Source: Falsochrobactrum tianjinense (GTDB lineage Bacteria; Pseudomonadota; Alphaproteobacteria; Rhizobiales; Rhizobiaceae). Taken from it: DNA of 64,000 nt. Numbering within the stretch: the stretch's first letter is position 1; every line of letters starts with the position of its first letter. This document shows, piece by piece, positions 51,451-59,483 of this stretch. Below the pieces are notes generated by a model that saw nothing but the letters and a program-made list of their open reading frames with translations, had not been told where the DNA came from and did no database searches. The DNA lies in NCBI RefSeq assembly GCF_019100495.1, contig NZ_JAHRVA010000001.1:750597-814596 (forward strand), written 5' to 3'. The translations under genes and the position numbers were made by a program.

Positions 51451-51502
51451 TGGGTTTCTCCGTTCAGACAGGCGTATGGAAAGTTAATCTGGACTCTATT
51501 GT

Positions 51503-51546
51503 CCAGCGATTTCAATAATAATTCCCAGTGATTTCAATAATAATTC
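51503..51546. repeat. Tandem duplication of a 22-bp AT-rich unit
   Basis: CCAGCGATTTCAATAATAATTC (in two parts, 51503-51524) is followed directly by the same 22 bases with one C-to-T change (51525-51546). It lies 138 bases upstream of sodB and 53 bases upstream of the dehalogenase GTG. It is short enough to vary in copy number by slippage. Confidence 0.85.
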
Positions 51547-51683
51547 ATTGTGCAGTCGATGAAATTTGGAATATGCGCCATTGCCGCCCGCACTGTTGCG
51601 GCCTATGTAGATTGAGCACGCAAGTTTTGGGGCATGTATCCGCTCTGCCCATCGCAAGCCGAATGATATAGAGGAGAGTTCCA

Positions 51684-52280
51684 ATGGCTTTTGAACTGCC
51701 GGCCCTTCCGTACGACTATGAAGCACTTAGCCCCTTCATGTCGCGCGAAACACTCGAATTTCACCATGACAAGCACCATCAGGCCTATGTCACCAACGGC
51801 AACAAGCTGCTGGAAGGCTCCGGCCTTGAAGGCAAGAGCCTCGAAGAGGTTGTCAAGGAAAGCTTCGGCAAGAATCAGGGCCTCTTTAACAATGCCGCCC
51901 AGCATTACAATCACATCCATTTCTGGAAATGGATGAAGAAGGATGGCGGTGGCAAGAAGCTGCCGGGCAAGCTTGAGAAGGCGATTGAATCGGATCTCGG
52001 CGGCTACGACAAGTTCCGCGAAGACTTCCTCGCTGCCGGTGCTGGCCAGTTCGGCTCGGGCTGGGCATGGCTCTCCGTCAAGAACGGCAAGCTTGAAATT
52101 TCCAAGACCCCGAACGGCGAAAACCCGCTGGTTCATGGCGCAACGCCGATCCTCGGCGTCGATGTATGGGAGCATTCCTATTACATCGATTACCGCAATG
52201 CGCGTCCGAAATATCTCGAAGCTTTTGTCGACAGTCTTGTCAACTGGGATTATGTCCTCGAACTGTACGAACAGGCCTGA
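51684..52280 (+). CDS. sodB: Superoxide dismutase, Fe/Mn type
   Basis: A 198-residue cytoplasmic Fe/Mn superoxide dismutase. Metal ligands are H27 (LEFHHDKHHQAYV), H in AAQHYNHIHFWKWM, D in VDVWEHSYYIDY and H in the same motif. The GAGQFGSGWAWL region and Gln/Trp arrangement suit the iron enzyme. GAGGAGAGT precedes the ATG. A strong terminator follows. No signal peptide. Confidence 0.96.
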   Translation: MAFELPALPYDYEALSPFMSRETLEFHHDKHHQAYVTNGNKLLEGSGLEGKSLEEVVKESFGKNQGLFNNAAQHYNHIHFWKWMKKDGGGKKLPGKLEKAIESDLGGYDKFREDFLAAGAGQFGSGWAWLSVKNGKLEISKTPNGENPLVHGATPILGVDVWEHSYYIDYRNARPKYLEAFVDSLVNWDYVLELYEQA

Positions 52281-52312
52281 TTGCTGCTGACAGCAATTCG
52301 CTAGCTAATATG

Positions 52313-52338
52313 TAAAGCCCCGGTCCTCCGGGGCTTTA
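52313..52338 (+). terminator. Terminator after sodB
   Basis: TAAAGCCCCGG (52313-52323), loop TCCT, CCGGGGCTTTA (52328-52338). A strong symmetric hairpin 33 bases after the stop; it can work in both directions. Confidence 0.85.
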
Positions 52339-52454
52339 TGTTGTCATTTAAGCCAGCTCTTAATCTGCAATATATTGCTTAGACAATGTGCTAATTCGAT
52401 TTGAAATTTTTAAATGCTATCAAGCTGTCGTTTTAAATAACATAGGATTTCATT

Positions 52455-52697
52455 ATGCTAAAGAAGCACAGTATGTTTTTCTCTATATTTGCTCTTACTA
52501 TGATTGTTTCTTCTTCTTCTTATGCATGCATCATGAAGGGATTGGCGGATCAGGGAGGGAATTGCGCGGCCCAGTGTGAACAATATGGGCAGCCATATTG
52601 GTTGTGCATGCTTGGATCGCCTGCCCCAAAAGAAAAGCAGAACGACGCTCATAATTCTTCGCCTGCTGTTGATTTGCCAAAAGCTATAGCGAGATAA
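52455..52697 (+). CDS. Small secreted Cys-rich protein
   Basis: An 80-residue orphan. MLKKHSMFFSIFALTMIVSSSSYA forms a clear signal peptide. The mature part holds four cysteines (C25, C37, C41, C51; spacing 11, 3, 9), giving two possible disulfides, and a Pro/Asn-rich tail. AGGA sits 7 bases before the ATG. Base composition is AT-rich compared with neighbours, like the 48.9 kb gene. Its own terminator follows. I recognise no family; a periplasmic or secreted small disulfide protein is the safest description. Confidence 0.72.
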   Translation: MLKKHSMFFSIFALTMIVSSSSYACIMKGLADQGGNCAAQCEQYGQPYWLCMLGSPAPKEKQNDAHNSSPAVDLPKAIAR

Positions 52698-52702
52698 GGC
52701 AC

Positions 52703-52730
52703 ATAGGCTCCGCGTGAGCGGAGCCTATTT
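52703..52730 (+). terminator. Terminator after the Cys-rich protein gene
   Basis: ATAGGCTCCGC (52703-52713), loop GTGA, GCGGAGCCTAT (52718-52728), then TT. It begins 5 bases after the stop, which supports the 80-residue frame as an expressed gene. Confidence 0.85.
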
Positions 52731-52882
52731 AATAATAGTATTTTGGTCAGGCTTTTCACAACATCGTGAATTACATGTAATAAGCCTTATAAATCCTGCA
52801 TGCTACTTTCCTTGAAAGGTCCTTACTCTGTGCAGTGGTTGCATTGGCCGCGACTGTGCTGGATATTCGGGCTCGACCAAGA

Positions 52883-52975
52883 CTCATCAAGCTTTGGTTA
52901 AGCTTGTGTGGCGGTTGAACCTTTTCAAGGCATGATGCGTCAGCATCTTAGCGCCTTGGCTATAAGTGGCTAACT
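52883..52975. repeat. Palindromic intergenic repeat, copy 2 (inverted)
   Basis: The reverse complement of 52883-52959 aligns with 49664-49740. It contains the hairpin GATGC-GTCA-GCATC (52934-52947) and the inverted pair AAGCTT...AAGCTT at 52890-52905, and ends TTGGCTATAAGTGGC (52957-52971). It lies between the Cys-rich gene terminator and the cytochrome c' gene. The two copies face each other across about 3.2 kb. Confidence 0.72.
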
Positions 52976-53004
52976 TTGTTTGATTTTTAAGTGCGGAGGC
53001 TTGC

Positions 53005-53445
53005 ATGCGTTTCTTCTTCTTCACCATTGGCTCTCTCGCCCTGCTGGCGGCAGGAGCGGCGCACGCCGATGCAATTGCGGATCGTCAGGCCATCATGAAA
53101 GAGATGGGCCGATCGGTCGGTGCCGTTGCCTCGATGATCAAGGGTGAAAAGCAGTTCGATGCGGCAACGGCTCTGGCTGCACTCGAAACACTTGATGCCG
53201 ATGCCCATAAATTCGACGCGGATACCCTGTTCCCGTCCGGCTCCGATCAGGGCGACACGGAAGCCTCGCCCAAAATCTGGGAAGACAGGGACGATTTCGT
53301 CAAGCATATCGAAAAGTTCAGAACTGATGCCGCTGCGGCAGCGGCTGCGAACCCGCAGGACCTTGATGCGCTGAAGCCGGTTTTCCAACAGGTCGCCGCC
53401 AATTGCGGCTCCTGCCATCGGGCCTATCGTATCAAGAAAGACTGA
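53005..53445 (+). CDS. Cytochrome c' (class II)
   Basis: A 146-residue periplasmic cytochrome c'. The signal peptide (residues 1-22, ending AHA) is followed by a four-helix-bundle sequence beginning ADAIADRQAIMKEMGRSVGAVASMIKGEK, and haem attaches at the C-terminal CGSCHRAYR. This C-terminal CxxCH is the class II hallmark. Possible roles are NO binding or electron transfer. GGAGG precedes the ATG. The diheme cytochrome gene follows 16 bases later, so the two are one operon. Confidence 0.94.
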   Translation: MRFFFFTIGSLALLAAGAAHADAIADRQAIMKEMGRSVGAVASMIKGEKQFDAATALAALETLDADAHKFDADTLFPSGSDQGDTEASPKIWEDRDDFVKHIEKFRTDAAAAAAANPQDLDALKPVFQQVAANCGSCHRAYRIKKD

Positions 53446-53461
53446 CTGCGGAACGGCAACC

Positions 53462-54403
53462 ATGACTCGTAAACTGGTATATGGTCTCGCAGCGATAATT
53501 GCCGCAGGCAGTGCGGCGTTCTGGGTGCTGACCGAGCCGCAGAAAGTGGATGAGCCGGTGCTTGCATCCTTGCAGCCGGGCGATGCCGTAAAGGGCGAGC
53601 AGGTGTTTTGGGCCGGGGGCTGCGCTTCCTGCCACGCCGCCCCTGGCGCTTCGGGCGATGCACGCAAGCTTCTCGCGGGCGGGCATGAGCTGATTTCGGA
53701 TTTCGGCATCTTCGTTGCGCCCAATATTTCGCCGTCGGATCAGGGCATCGGAAGCTGGACCTTGGAAGATTTCGCCAATGCCATGCTCATGGGCGTCGGG
53801 CGGCAGGGCGAGCATCTCTATCCGTCCTTTCCCTATACGTCTTACGCAAGGATGCAGCCGCAGGATGTGGCCGATCTCTTTGCCTATATGAAGACGTTGC
53901 CGGAATCGGATAATGCCACCGCCGGTCACAGACTGGGTTTCCCGTTTAATATTCGTCGTGGGCTTGGCTTGTGGAAATTACTCTATCTTTCCGGTGAGCC
54001 GGTGCTTGAGACCGCCGATGCGTCCGATCAGGTGAAGCGCGGTCAATATTTAAGTGAAGCGCTGGGCCATTGCGGCGAGTGCCATACGCCGCGCAATATT
54101 ATTGGCGGGCTGAAGACCAACCAGTGGATGGCAGGGTCGCTTTCGCCTGAAACGGGAAGCGATGGCAGCAAAGGCATCGTGCCCAATATCACTTCGGGTG
54201 AGGGCGGTATCGATAGCTGGAGCGAAAACGACATCGCCTATGCGCTGCAAAGCGGCTTCACTCCGGATTTCGATTCGTTAGGTGGATCGATGGCCGATGT
54301 AGTCGCCAACATGGCGCAACTCACCGATGCAGATCGCGAAGCGATCGCTGCTTATCTCAAGGCGATTCCGGCCCACGCAAACGGTTATCCGGCAAACCGC
54401 TGA
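53462..54403 (+). CDS. Diheme cytochrome c, membrane-anchored
   Basis: A 313-residue c-type cytochrome with two haem sites: CASCHAAPGA (about residues 57-61) and CGECHTPRN (about 205). Methionine-type ligands are probably in SFPYTSYARMQPQD and near the C-terminus. An N-terminal helix (residues 6-24) is an uncleaved anchor or signal. It resembles the cytochrome subunits of membrane alcohol/gluconate dehydrogenases and related electron shuttles, but no dehydrogenase gene is adjacent. Probably transfers electrons with the cytochrome c' partner to the respiratory chain. Confidence 0.92.
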   Translation: MTRKLVYGLAAIIAAGSAAFWVLTEPQKVDEPVLASLQPGDAVKGEQVFWAGGCASCHAAPGASGDARKLLAGGHELISDFGIFVAPNISPSDQGIGSWTLEDFANAMLMGVGRQGEHLYPSFPYTSYARMQPQDVADLFAYMKTLPESDNATAGHRLGFPFNIRRGLGLWKLLYLSGEPVLETADASDQVKRGQYLSEALGHCGECHTPRNIIGGLKTNQWMAGSLSPETGSDGSKGIVPNITSGEGGIDSWSENDIAYALQSGFTPDFDSLGGSMADVVANMAQLTDADREAIAAYLKAIPAHANGYPANR

Positions 54404-54404
54404 C

Positions 54405-54731
54405 CTATCGTCTGACGCAACGGACCACCGAGGGCGCGCCAGCATTGGTATACTTGCTTTGCATCGTATAGAGCCAACCCTGGCATTCGCTCATAGAGGT
54501 GAAGCAGCGGAAACGGTCGATCGGCACACGGGCATCGTCATCGCTGATGAAAGGTGATTCTTCGACACCGCTGAACTGTCCGACAATGACGCCGCTGCCG
54601 TGCGGTGGCGTATTACAGCGCTGCCCCGCATATTCGCTGACATCTTTGCGGACCTGAGCCTGTGCGCTGGTCGCGACGAGGGAGGGCAGCCCCAGCGTGA
54701 ATGCGATCAGGAAAGTCATCGCGCGTTTCAT
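54405..54731 (-). CDS. Small exported protein of unknown function
   Basis: A 108-residue protein. From the ATG at 54731 (chosen for the upstream GGAGA) MKRAMTFLIAFTLGLPSLVATSAQAQ is a signal peptide. The mature part has four cysteines (RCNTP, FRCFTSMSECQGWLY and VVRCVRR), consistent with two disulfides. The family is known to me only as hypothetical in Brucella/Rhizobiales. It converges with the diheme cytochrome gene, leaving one base between them. Confidence 0.82.
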   Translation of the reverse strand: MKRAMTFLIAFTLGLPSLVATSAQAQVRKDVSEYAGQRCNTPPHGSGVIVGQFSGVEESPFISDDDARVPIDRFRCFTSMSECQGWLYTMQSKYTNAGAPSVVRCVRR

Positions 54732-54810
54732 GATGCGATCTCCATGTCGGCTTTGCACAATATAGGCCCGGCAAAAACTCCCGGCAAATCAAGTTGCCGG
54801 GAGTTGCTTG

Positions 54811-56919
54811 TTACTTTGGCTGATCGGGAAGCTTGCCAACTGCTTTCAATGCGAAAGCATAAGAATAAGCGACTTCTTCAAGCCGCGAGAACCGGCCTGA
54901 CGCACCGGCATGTCCCGCATCCATATTGATACGGAACAAGACCGGATGGTCGTCGGTCTTACGTTCCCGCAGTCTGGCAACCCATTTGGCCGCTTCCCAA
55001 TAGGTGACGCGCGGGTCGGTGAGGCCCGCAACCGCCAGAATGAAGGGATAGGACTGCGCCGATACATTATCATAGGGCGAATAGCTGGCAATGTTGCGGT
55101 AATCATCTGCCGAACTGATCGGATTGCCCCATTCGGGCCATTCGGGAGGCGTCAGCGGCAGCGTGTCGTCAAGCATGGTGTTGAGCACATCGACAAAGGG
55201 GACCTCGGCGATGATGGCTCCAAAGGCATCGGGAGCCATATTGGCGACCGCGCCCATCAGCATGCCGCCCGCCGATCCGCCATGAGCGACGATCCGATCA
55301 TGACTGGTGAAGCCTTCGTGCACGAGATGGTGTGCTGCGGCGATGAAGTCGGTAAAGGTGTTGGCCTTGTGCTCGCGCTTGCCATTTTCATACCAGGCAA
55401 AGCCCTTGTCCTTGCCGCCGCGAATATGGGCGATGGCATAGATGAAGCCGCGATCCACGAGTGAAAGCCGCGACGTGCTGAAGCTTGCGGGAATGGTGAT
55501 GCCGTAGGAACCATAGCCATAAAGCAGGCATGGCGCGGTGCCGTCGAGCCTCGTGTCCTTGTGATAGAGCAGCGAGACCGGCACCATTTCGCCGTCAGCA
55601 GCAGGAGCCAGAATGCGGCGCGTGACATAATCCTGATTATCGTGGCCGGAAGGCACTACCTGCGTCTTGAGCAGCGTGCGCTCGCGCGTGCGCATATTAT
55701 AATCGTAAAGCTGTTCCGGCGTGGTCATCGAGGAATAGGAGAAGCGGATTACATCCGTATCATATTCCGCGCTGCCATGCAGGCCGAGCGAATAGGCTTC
55801 CTCATCGAAAGCGATGGCGTGCTGTTCGCCGGTTTCGCGGTCGTGAATGATAATGCGCGGCAATCCGTTGTCGCGTTCCATCCAGACAAGATGATGCCGG
55901 TAGGCGGAATGCGACAGGATCAGCCGTCCCGGCACTTCGGCCACGACTTCTTCCCAGTTTTCCGGTTGAGGCGCGGATGCCGGCGCGCGCATGATCTTGA
56001 AATCCTTGGCGCCATCGGCATTGGTCAGAATATAGAAAACATCGCCGCCTGGCGCGATGTCATATTCGACGCCTTTTTGGCGCGCCATGACGAGCTTCGG
56101 CTTTGCTGCCGGATCGTCGGCAGGCAGCAGCCAGCATTCCGATGTTTCATGATCGTGAATGTCGATGAAAATGTAATCATCGAGCGATGAGCCGCCGACG
56201 CCGAGAAAGAAGCCGGGATCCTGCTCTTCATAAATGAGCGCATCCGCCGACTGTTCGGTACCGATCCTGTGATAGAAAACCTTGGATGGCCGGTGGTTTT
56301 CGTCAAGCAGCGTGTAGAAGAAGCCCCGGCTTTGTGCGTCCCACACACCGCCGCCATTGGTATCGGCAACCATGTCGGAAATATCCGCCATGGTGGTGAG
56401 ATCGCGGACTTTCAGTGCGTAGAATTCCGACCCTTTGTCGTCATAGCCCCAGATAAGCAGATTATGATCGGGCGAATGATCTGCGGAGGCGAGGCGGAAA
56501 TAGGCTTTGCCCTCTGCTTCGTGGTCGCCGTCGAGCAGGATGGTTTCCGCGCCGCCGTCGCGCGGAGTGCGCAAAAAGCGCGGCTGCTCGCCGCCTGTCT
56601 TGTAGGACACGCCATAGGCATAGGGACCGTGCTTTGCGGGAACGGAGGAATCGTCTTCCTTGATACGCCCGCGCATTTCAGCAAAAAGCTGCTTTTGCAG
56701 CGCTTCCGTGTCCTGCATCAGCATTGTCTGATAGGCGTTTTCCGCTTCCAGATGCTTGCGGATGTCCGGTGCGAGCACGGCGGGGTCCTTGAAGACTTCC
56801 TGCCAGTTTTCGGCGCGCAGCCATGCATAATCATCCGTGCGGGTGATGCCATGGCGTGTGTCTCTCACGGGATGTTTGGGTGCGGAAGGAGGTGAAAGAC
56901 GATTTGAATCGTAGGGCAT
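54811..56919 (-). CDS. ptrB: Oligopeptidase B (S9 prolyl oligopeptidase family)
   Basis: A 702-residue cytoplasmic serine peptidase cleaving small peptides after Arg/Lys. An N-terminal seven-bladed beta-propeller (about 70-420) precedes the alpha/beta-hydrolase domain with nucleophile GGSAGGMLMG (about 540), the aspartate region in VAGLTDPRVTYWEAAKW and the histidine MDAGHAGASGRFSRLEE. VKDTRHGITRTDDYAWLRAENWQEV opens the family. The ATG at 56919 is preferred, since the further upstream start at 56955 sits inside a transcription terminator. Confidence 0.95.
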   Translation of the reverse strand: MPYDSNRLSPPSAPKHPVRDTRHGITRTDDYAWLRAENWQEVFKDPAVLAPDIRKHLEAENAYQTMLMQDTEALQKQLFAEMRGRIKEDDSSVPAKHGPYAYGVSYKTGGEQPRFLRTPRDGGAETILLDGDHEAEGKAYFRLASADHSPDHNLLIWGYDDKGSEFYALKVRDLTTMADISDMVADTNGGGVWDAQSRGFFYTLLDENHRPSKVFYHRIGTEQSADALIYEEQDPGFFLGVGGSSLDDYIFIDIHDHETSECWLLPADDPAAKPKLVMARQKGVEYDIAPGGDVFYILTNADGAKDFKIMRAPASAPQPENWEEVVAEVPGRLILSHSAYRHHLVWMERDNGLPRIIIHDRETGEQHAIAFDEEAYSLGLHGSAEYDTDVIRFSYSSMTTPEQLYDYNMRTRERTLLKTQVVPSGHDNQDYVTRRILAPAADGEMVPVSLLYHKDTRLDGTAPCLLYGYGSYGITIPASFSTSRLSLVDRGFIYAIAHIRGGKDKGFAWYENGKREHKANTFTDFIAAAHHLVHEGFTSHDRIVAHGGSAGGMLMGAVANMAPDAFGAIIAEVPFVDVLNTMLDDTLPLTPPEWPEWGNPISSADDYRNIASYSPYDNVSAQSYPFILAVAGLTDPRVTYWEAAKWVARLRERKTDDHPVLFRINMDAGHAGASGRFSRLEEVAYSYAFALKAVGKLPDQPK

Positions 56920-56942
56920 TGAAAATCCGTTGTGTTTGAAAT

Positions 56943-56980
56943 GGAGCGGTTCCATGCCTGATGAAGTATGGAACCGCTCC
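56943..56980 (-). terminator. Terminator between msrB and ptrB
   Basis: GGAGCGGTTCCAT (56943-56955) pairs with ATGGAACCGCTCC (56968-56980) around a 12-nt loop. Reading along the minus strand it lies 27 bases after the msrB stop. Because it ends 23 bases before the ptrB ATG at 56919, it decides against the upstream ptrB start and suggests separate expression. Confidence 0.82.
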
Positions 56981-57007
56981 CCGATCGTTTAGTTTTGGTG
57001 GTCGAAA

Positions 57008-57436
57008 TTACGAAGTTGGGCTTTCATCGAAAACCAGCGCGTGTCCGTTCATGCAATAACGAAGGCCGGTTGGCGGCGGACCATCAGGAAAGACATGTCC
57101 CAGGTGAGCGTCGCAATCCGCGCAGCGAATTTCAGTGCGCACCATTCCATAGGAGCGGTCTTCGAAGGCTACAACAGCATCCGGTTCTATTGGCTGGTAG
57201 AAGCTTGGCCATCCGGTACCTGATTCATATTTCGTCTCCGCGCTATATAGCGGGCGATCGCAGCAGACGCAGCGATAGACGCCGTTGAGCGAACTGTCGA
57301 AATTCGGGCTTGAGAAAGCACGCTCGGTGCCATGCTGGCGGGTGATCTGGTACTGGACCGGCGTGAGTTGCTCGCGCCATTCATCATCAGTTTTGACAAC
57401 CTTCAGCGAACGGGTCTGATCGGCAGGATTGGACAT
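57008..57436 (-). CDS. msrB: Peptide methionine-(R)-sulfoxide reductase
   Basis: MsrB reduces methionine-R-sulfoxide. The 142 residues (ATG at 57436 after GAGAGGA) hold two zinc CxxC pairs ([12 protein letters not shown] and [15 protein letters not shown]) and the catalytic cysteine in [13 protein letters not shown]; the substrate motif [11 protein letters not shown] is present. An in-frame start at 57502 would add a poorly supported leader. No signal peptide, so cytoplasmic. Confidence 0.95.
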   Translation of the reverse strand: MSNPADQTRSLKVVKTDDEWREQLTPVQYQITRQHGTERAFSSPNFDSSLNGVYRCVCCDRPLYSAETKYESGTGWPSFYQPIEPDAVVAFEDRSYGMVRTEIRCADCDAHLGHVFPDGPPPTGLRYCMNGHALVFDESPTS

Positions 57437-58012
57437 GGTTCGATCCTCTCTATGGGTGGGGCGGCTGACAATGGGATCATCGGGGCATCGTGCTTCCCGC
57501 ATCCGCTCTGCAACCCGTTCCTTTATATAATTGGCATACAGGCTAAATGCGAGTTGATCTCAATGAAATATATTCGAGTTGGGCCATTTTGCGGCCTCGT
57601 TTCCCTGTCACAGCCCCAGTCAATAAATTGCGTTTGTTTGCTCTGCGCTGCAATATCTGGTGCAGAAAATTTTGTTGTTCATATAAAAGCTGCGAAGTAT
57701 GGGAGTTGGGTATCTGAAATGCTTGGGTCCCTTTCTTCATCAATAAATGGTGAAGCTCAAATTCTGGTTATCATCGGTTGTGCAGGCTTAATAGCGATTA
57801 AAAGTTCGATTTAAGTGCATTGTATTAATTCACTCAAGAAGAGTTCATCTCCATTAATGTAATGTGGTTTGACAATTCTATTGCAAATAGCAATATTCAT
57901 TGATAATTGCAGGATTGATTAAGTTGGTTCGCGCACAGGAATTTGTGGGGCGGGGTTCAGTTTTTTGAGCCGCCATCTGCTTGAGCTAAAAGAACACCAA
58001 AAAGGAAAAACA
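57437..58012. promoter_or_regulatory. mucR: Long AT-rich region upstream of mucR
   Basis: The 576 bases between msrB and mucR contain no gene that I trust; the open frames here have poor starts and atypical composition. The stretch from 57840 to 58000 is AT-rich, with T-A-rich tracts of the type MucR/Ros proteins bind, fitting autoregulation. The ribosome-binding site AAAAGGAAAA precedes the ATG at 58013. I cannot place a promoter precisely. Confidence 0.5.
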
Positions 58013-58441
58013 ATGGAAAACCCTGAAACCCATGATGAGAATGCAGAACTGCTTTTGACCCTGACGGCTGACGTTGTCGCCGCCTATGTCGGAAACAATT
58101 CGATTCGCGCCAGTGAACTGCCGTTGCTGATTGCTGAAGTGCATACTGCTTTCAAGCGTCATGTCGAACGTGAAGAAGCGCCGGTCGTCGTTGAAAAGCC
58201 GAAGCCTGCCATCAGCCCGAAGAAATCGATTACTGACGATTACATTATTTGTCTCGAAGACGGCAAGAAGTTCAAGTCTCTCAAGCGTCACCTGATGACC
58301 CATTACGGCCTGACGCCTGAACAATATCGCGAGAAGTGGGATCTCGATCCCAATTATCCGATGGTCGCTCCCAATTATGCGGCTGCGCGCTCGCGCCTTG
58401 CCAAGAAGATGGGCCTGGGCCGCAAGCCCAAGGAAGCCTGA
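58013..58441 (+). CDS. mucR: MucR/Ros-family zinc-finger global regulator
   Basis: A 142-residue MucR, which represses many genes in Rhizobiales; in Brucella it controls virulence, flagellar, exopolysaccharide and cell-surface genes through AT-rich DNA. The prokaryotic zinc finger lies at about residues 80-110: [32 protein letters not shown]. The N-terminal half ([34 protein letters not shown]) is the oligomerisation region. The C-terminus ends [17 protein letters not shown]. The start at 58013 matches the family; a strong terminator follows. Confidence 0.97.
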   Translation: MENPETHDENAELLLTLTADVVAAYVGNNSIRASELPLLIAEVHTAFKRHVEREEAPVVVEKPKPAISPKKSITDDYIICLEDGKKFKSLKRHLMTHYGLTPEQYREKWDLDPNYPMVAPNYAAARSRLAKKMGLGRKPKEA

Positions 58442-58487
58442 TCGCTCTGAATATCAGGCACAATTGCGCCGATAACATCACATAAAC

Positions 58488-58523
58488 ACGTTGCGCTGGC
58501 ATTCGTTGGCGCAACGTATTTTT
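58488..58523 (+). terminator. Terminator after mucR
   Basis: ACGTTGCGC (58488-58496), 12-nt loop, GCGCAACGT (58509-58517), then ATTTTTTC. Confidence 0.85.
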
Positions 58524-58579
58524 TCTTTGTTTCTTCCTCACTGCGAAACCGCCATTCCATCTGGAAACAAACGCCGAAC

Positions 58580-58852
58580 TCAGTCTGCGAGCCGGTCGCG
58601 AGCCTGTTTGAGCGCGATGTGGCGATTGAGATCGTAACTCCAGTGACCATTCATGCCTTTAAGGCGCTCGCGCTCGATCAAACGGTTGAGTTTGCCTTTT
58701 GCATTCCGCCTCTCCTCCTTCGATGCAATCAGTAATTTATCCATGTCGATCCCCGCAATGATTTGCAGGGCGGCGCGCTGCATGGCGTTCGAGCGCTCCT
58801 CGACGCGGGCGGCGAGAAAAGCTGTCTTGGCGGTTCTAAGAGCAGTTTCCAT
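58580..58852 (-). CDS. Small helical protein of unknown function, 90 residues
   Basis: I do not recognise a family. METALRTAKTAFLAARVEERSNAMQRAALQIIAGIDMDKLLIASKEERRNAKGKLNRLIERERLKGMNGHWSYDLNRHIALKQARDRLAD is all-helical, Arg/Lys/Glu-rich and without membrane segments. GAGGAAAAA precedes the ATG at 58852. It is transcribed divergently from the DnaA-domain-like gene, sharing a 178-base AT-rich gap. The sequence could bind nucleic acid by composition, but that is a guess. Confidence 0.72.
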   Translation of the reverse strand: METALRTAKTAFLAARVEERSNAMQRAALQIIAGIDMDKLLIASKEERRNAKGKLNRLIERERLKGMNGHWSYDLNRHIALKQARDRLAD

Positions 58853-58968
58853 CTGTTTTTCCTCGTTGGTTGTGTTGGGTCGTCGAGGATAGGATCGCTC
58901 AATATCCGGGCTGTTGGATAATATTCCTATAATTAATTAATCTCTGGGCATAAGCCATTTCAATAAAC

Positions 58969-58977
58969 TTATCCACG
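58969..58977 (+). promoter_or_regulatory. DnaA-box-like site
   Basis: TTATCCACG matches 8 of 9 bases of the DnaA box TTATCCACA. It lies 53 bases before the start of a gene that encodes a DnaA domain-IV-like DNA-binding protein, so autoregulation or DnaA-linked timing is possible. Confidence 0.5.
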
Positions 58978-59030
58978 CTTGCGTTTTCCTCATTATAAGA
59001 AGATATTCCTATTAATGTGAGGAAGCTGTA

Positions 59031-59483
59031 ATGTCTTTGGAACTATCGAACGTCATTCACAACCGGGCAGAAGCTATCGAGGCTTTGCAAGTGATCGCGG
59101 CGCGGCATGGGCGAACAATCAGCCTGGGATATTCCGGCCGTGCCTTGAGCCGGAGGCGGCAGGCGAGCAGCACGGAATTGTGCGATGCCCTGATCGATCT
59201 GCTCGCAGCCTCTTTCGCGGTCAGCGGGGTGGAGCTGCGTGCGCCTCTGCGTGGCAGGCGCGCGGTTGCCCGCGTCAGGCAGGTGGGCATGTATGTCGCC
59301 CACACCTCGTTCGGCATGGCGATGAGCGAAGTAGCCGCCGGCTTCGGTCGCGACCGCACCACGGTCATGCACGCCTGCCATCTCGTGGAGGATATGCGCG
59401 ACGATGAGGAATTCGACGCTATCATCTCGTCTTTTGAAAGGATCGTACATTCCGCTTTTACAGCATGGAGGATCGCGGCATGA
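59031..59483 (+). CDS. Stand-alone DnaA domain-IV-like DNA-binding protein
   Basis: A 150-residue protein whose last 100 residues resemble the C-terminal DNA-binding domain of DnaA: LIDLLAASFAVSGVELRAPLRGRRAVARVRQVGMYVAHTSFGMAMSEVAAGFGRDRTTVMHACHLVEDM. The signature GRDHTTV reads GRDRTTV, so the base-contacting D and T are kept and the histidine is Arg. No AAA+ domain is present. GTGAGGAAGC precedes the ATG. The downstream DUF6456 gene overlaps by ATGA. It may act as a DnaA-box-reading regulator. Confidence 0.86.
   Translation: MSLELSNVIHNRAEAIEALQVIAARHGRTISLGYSGRALSRRRQASSTELCDALIDLLAASFAVSGVELRAPLRGRRAVARVRQVGMYVAHTSFGMAMSEVAAGFGRDRTTVMHACHLVEDMRDDEEFDAIISSFERIVHSAFTAWRIAA

Noticed and set aside
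57332-57814. Plus-strand open frame between msrB and mucR
   Set aside because: It overlaps msrB antisense, then runs into AT-rich DNA; no convincing start or family.
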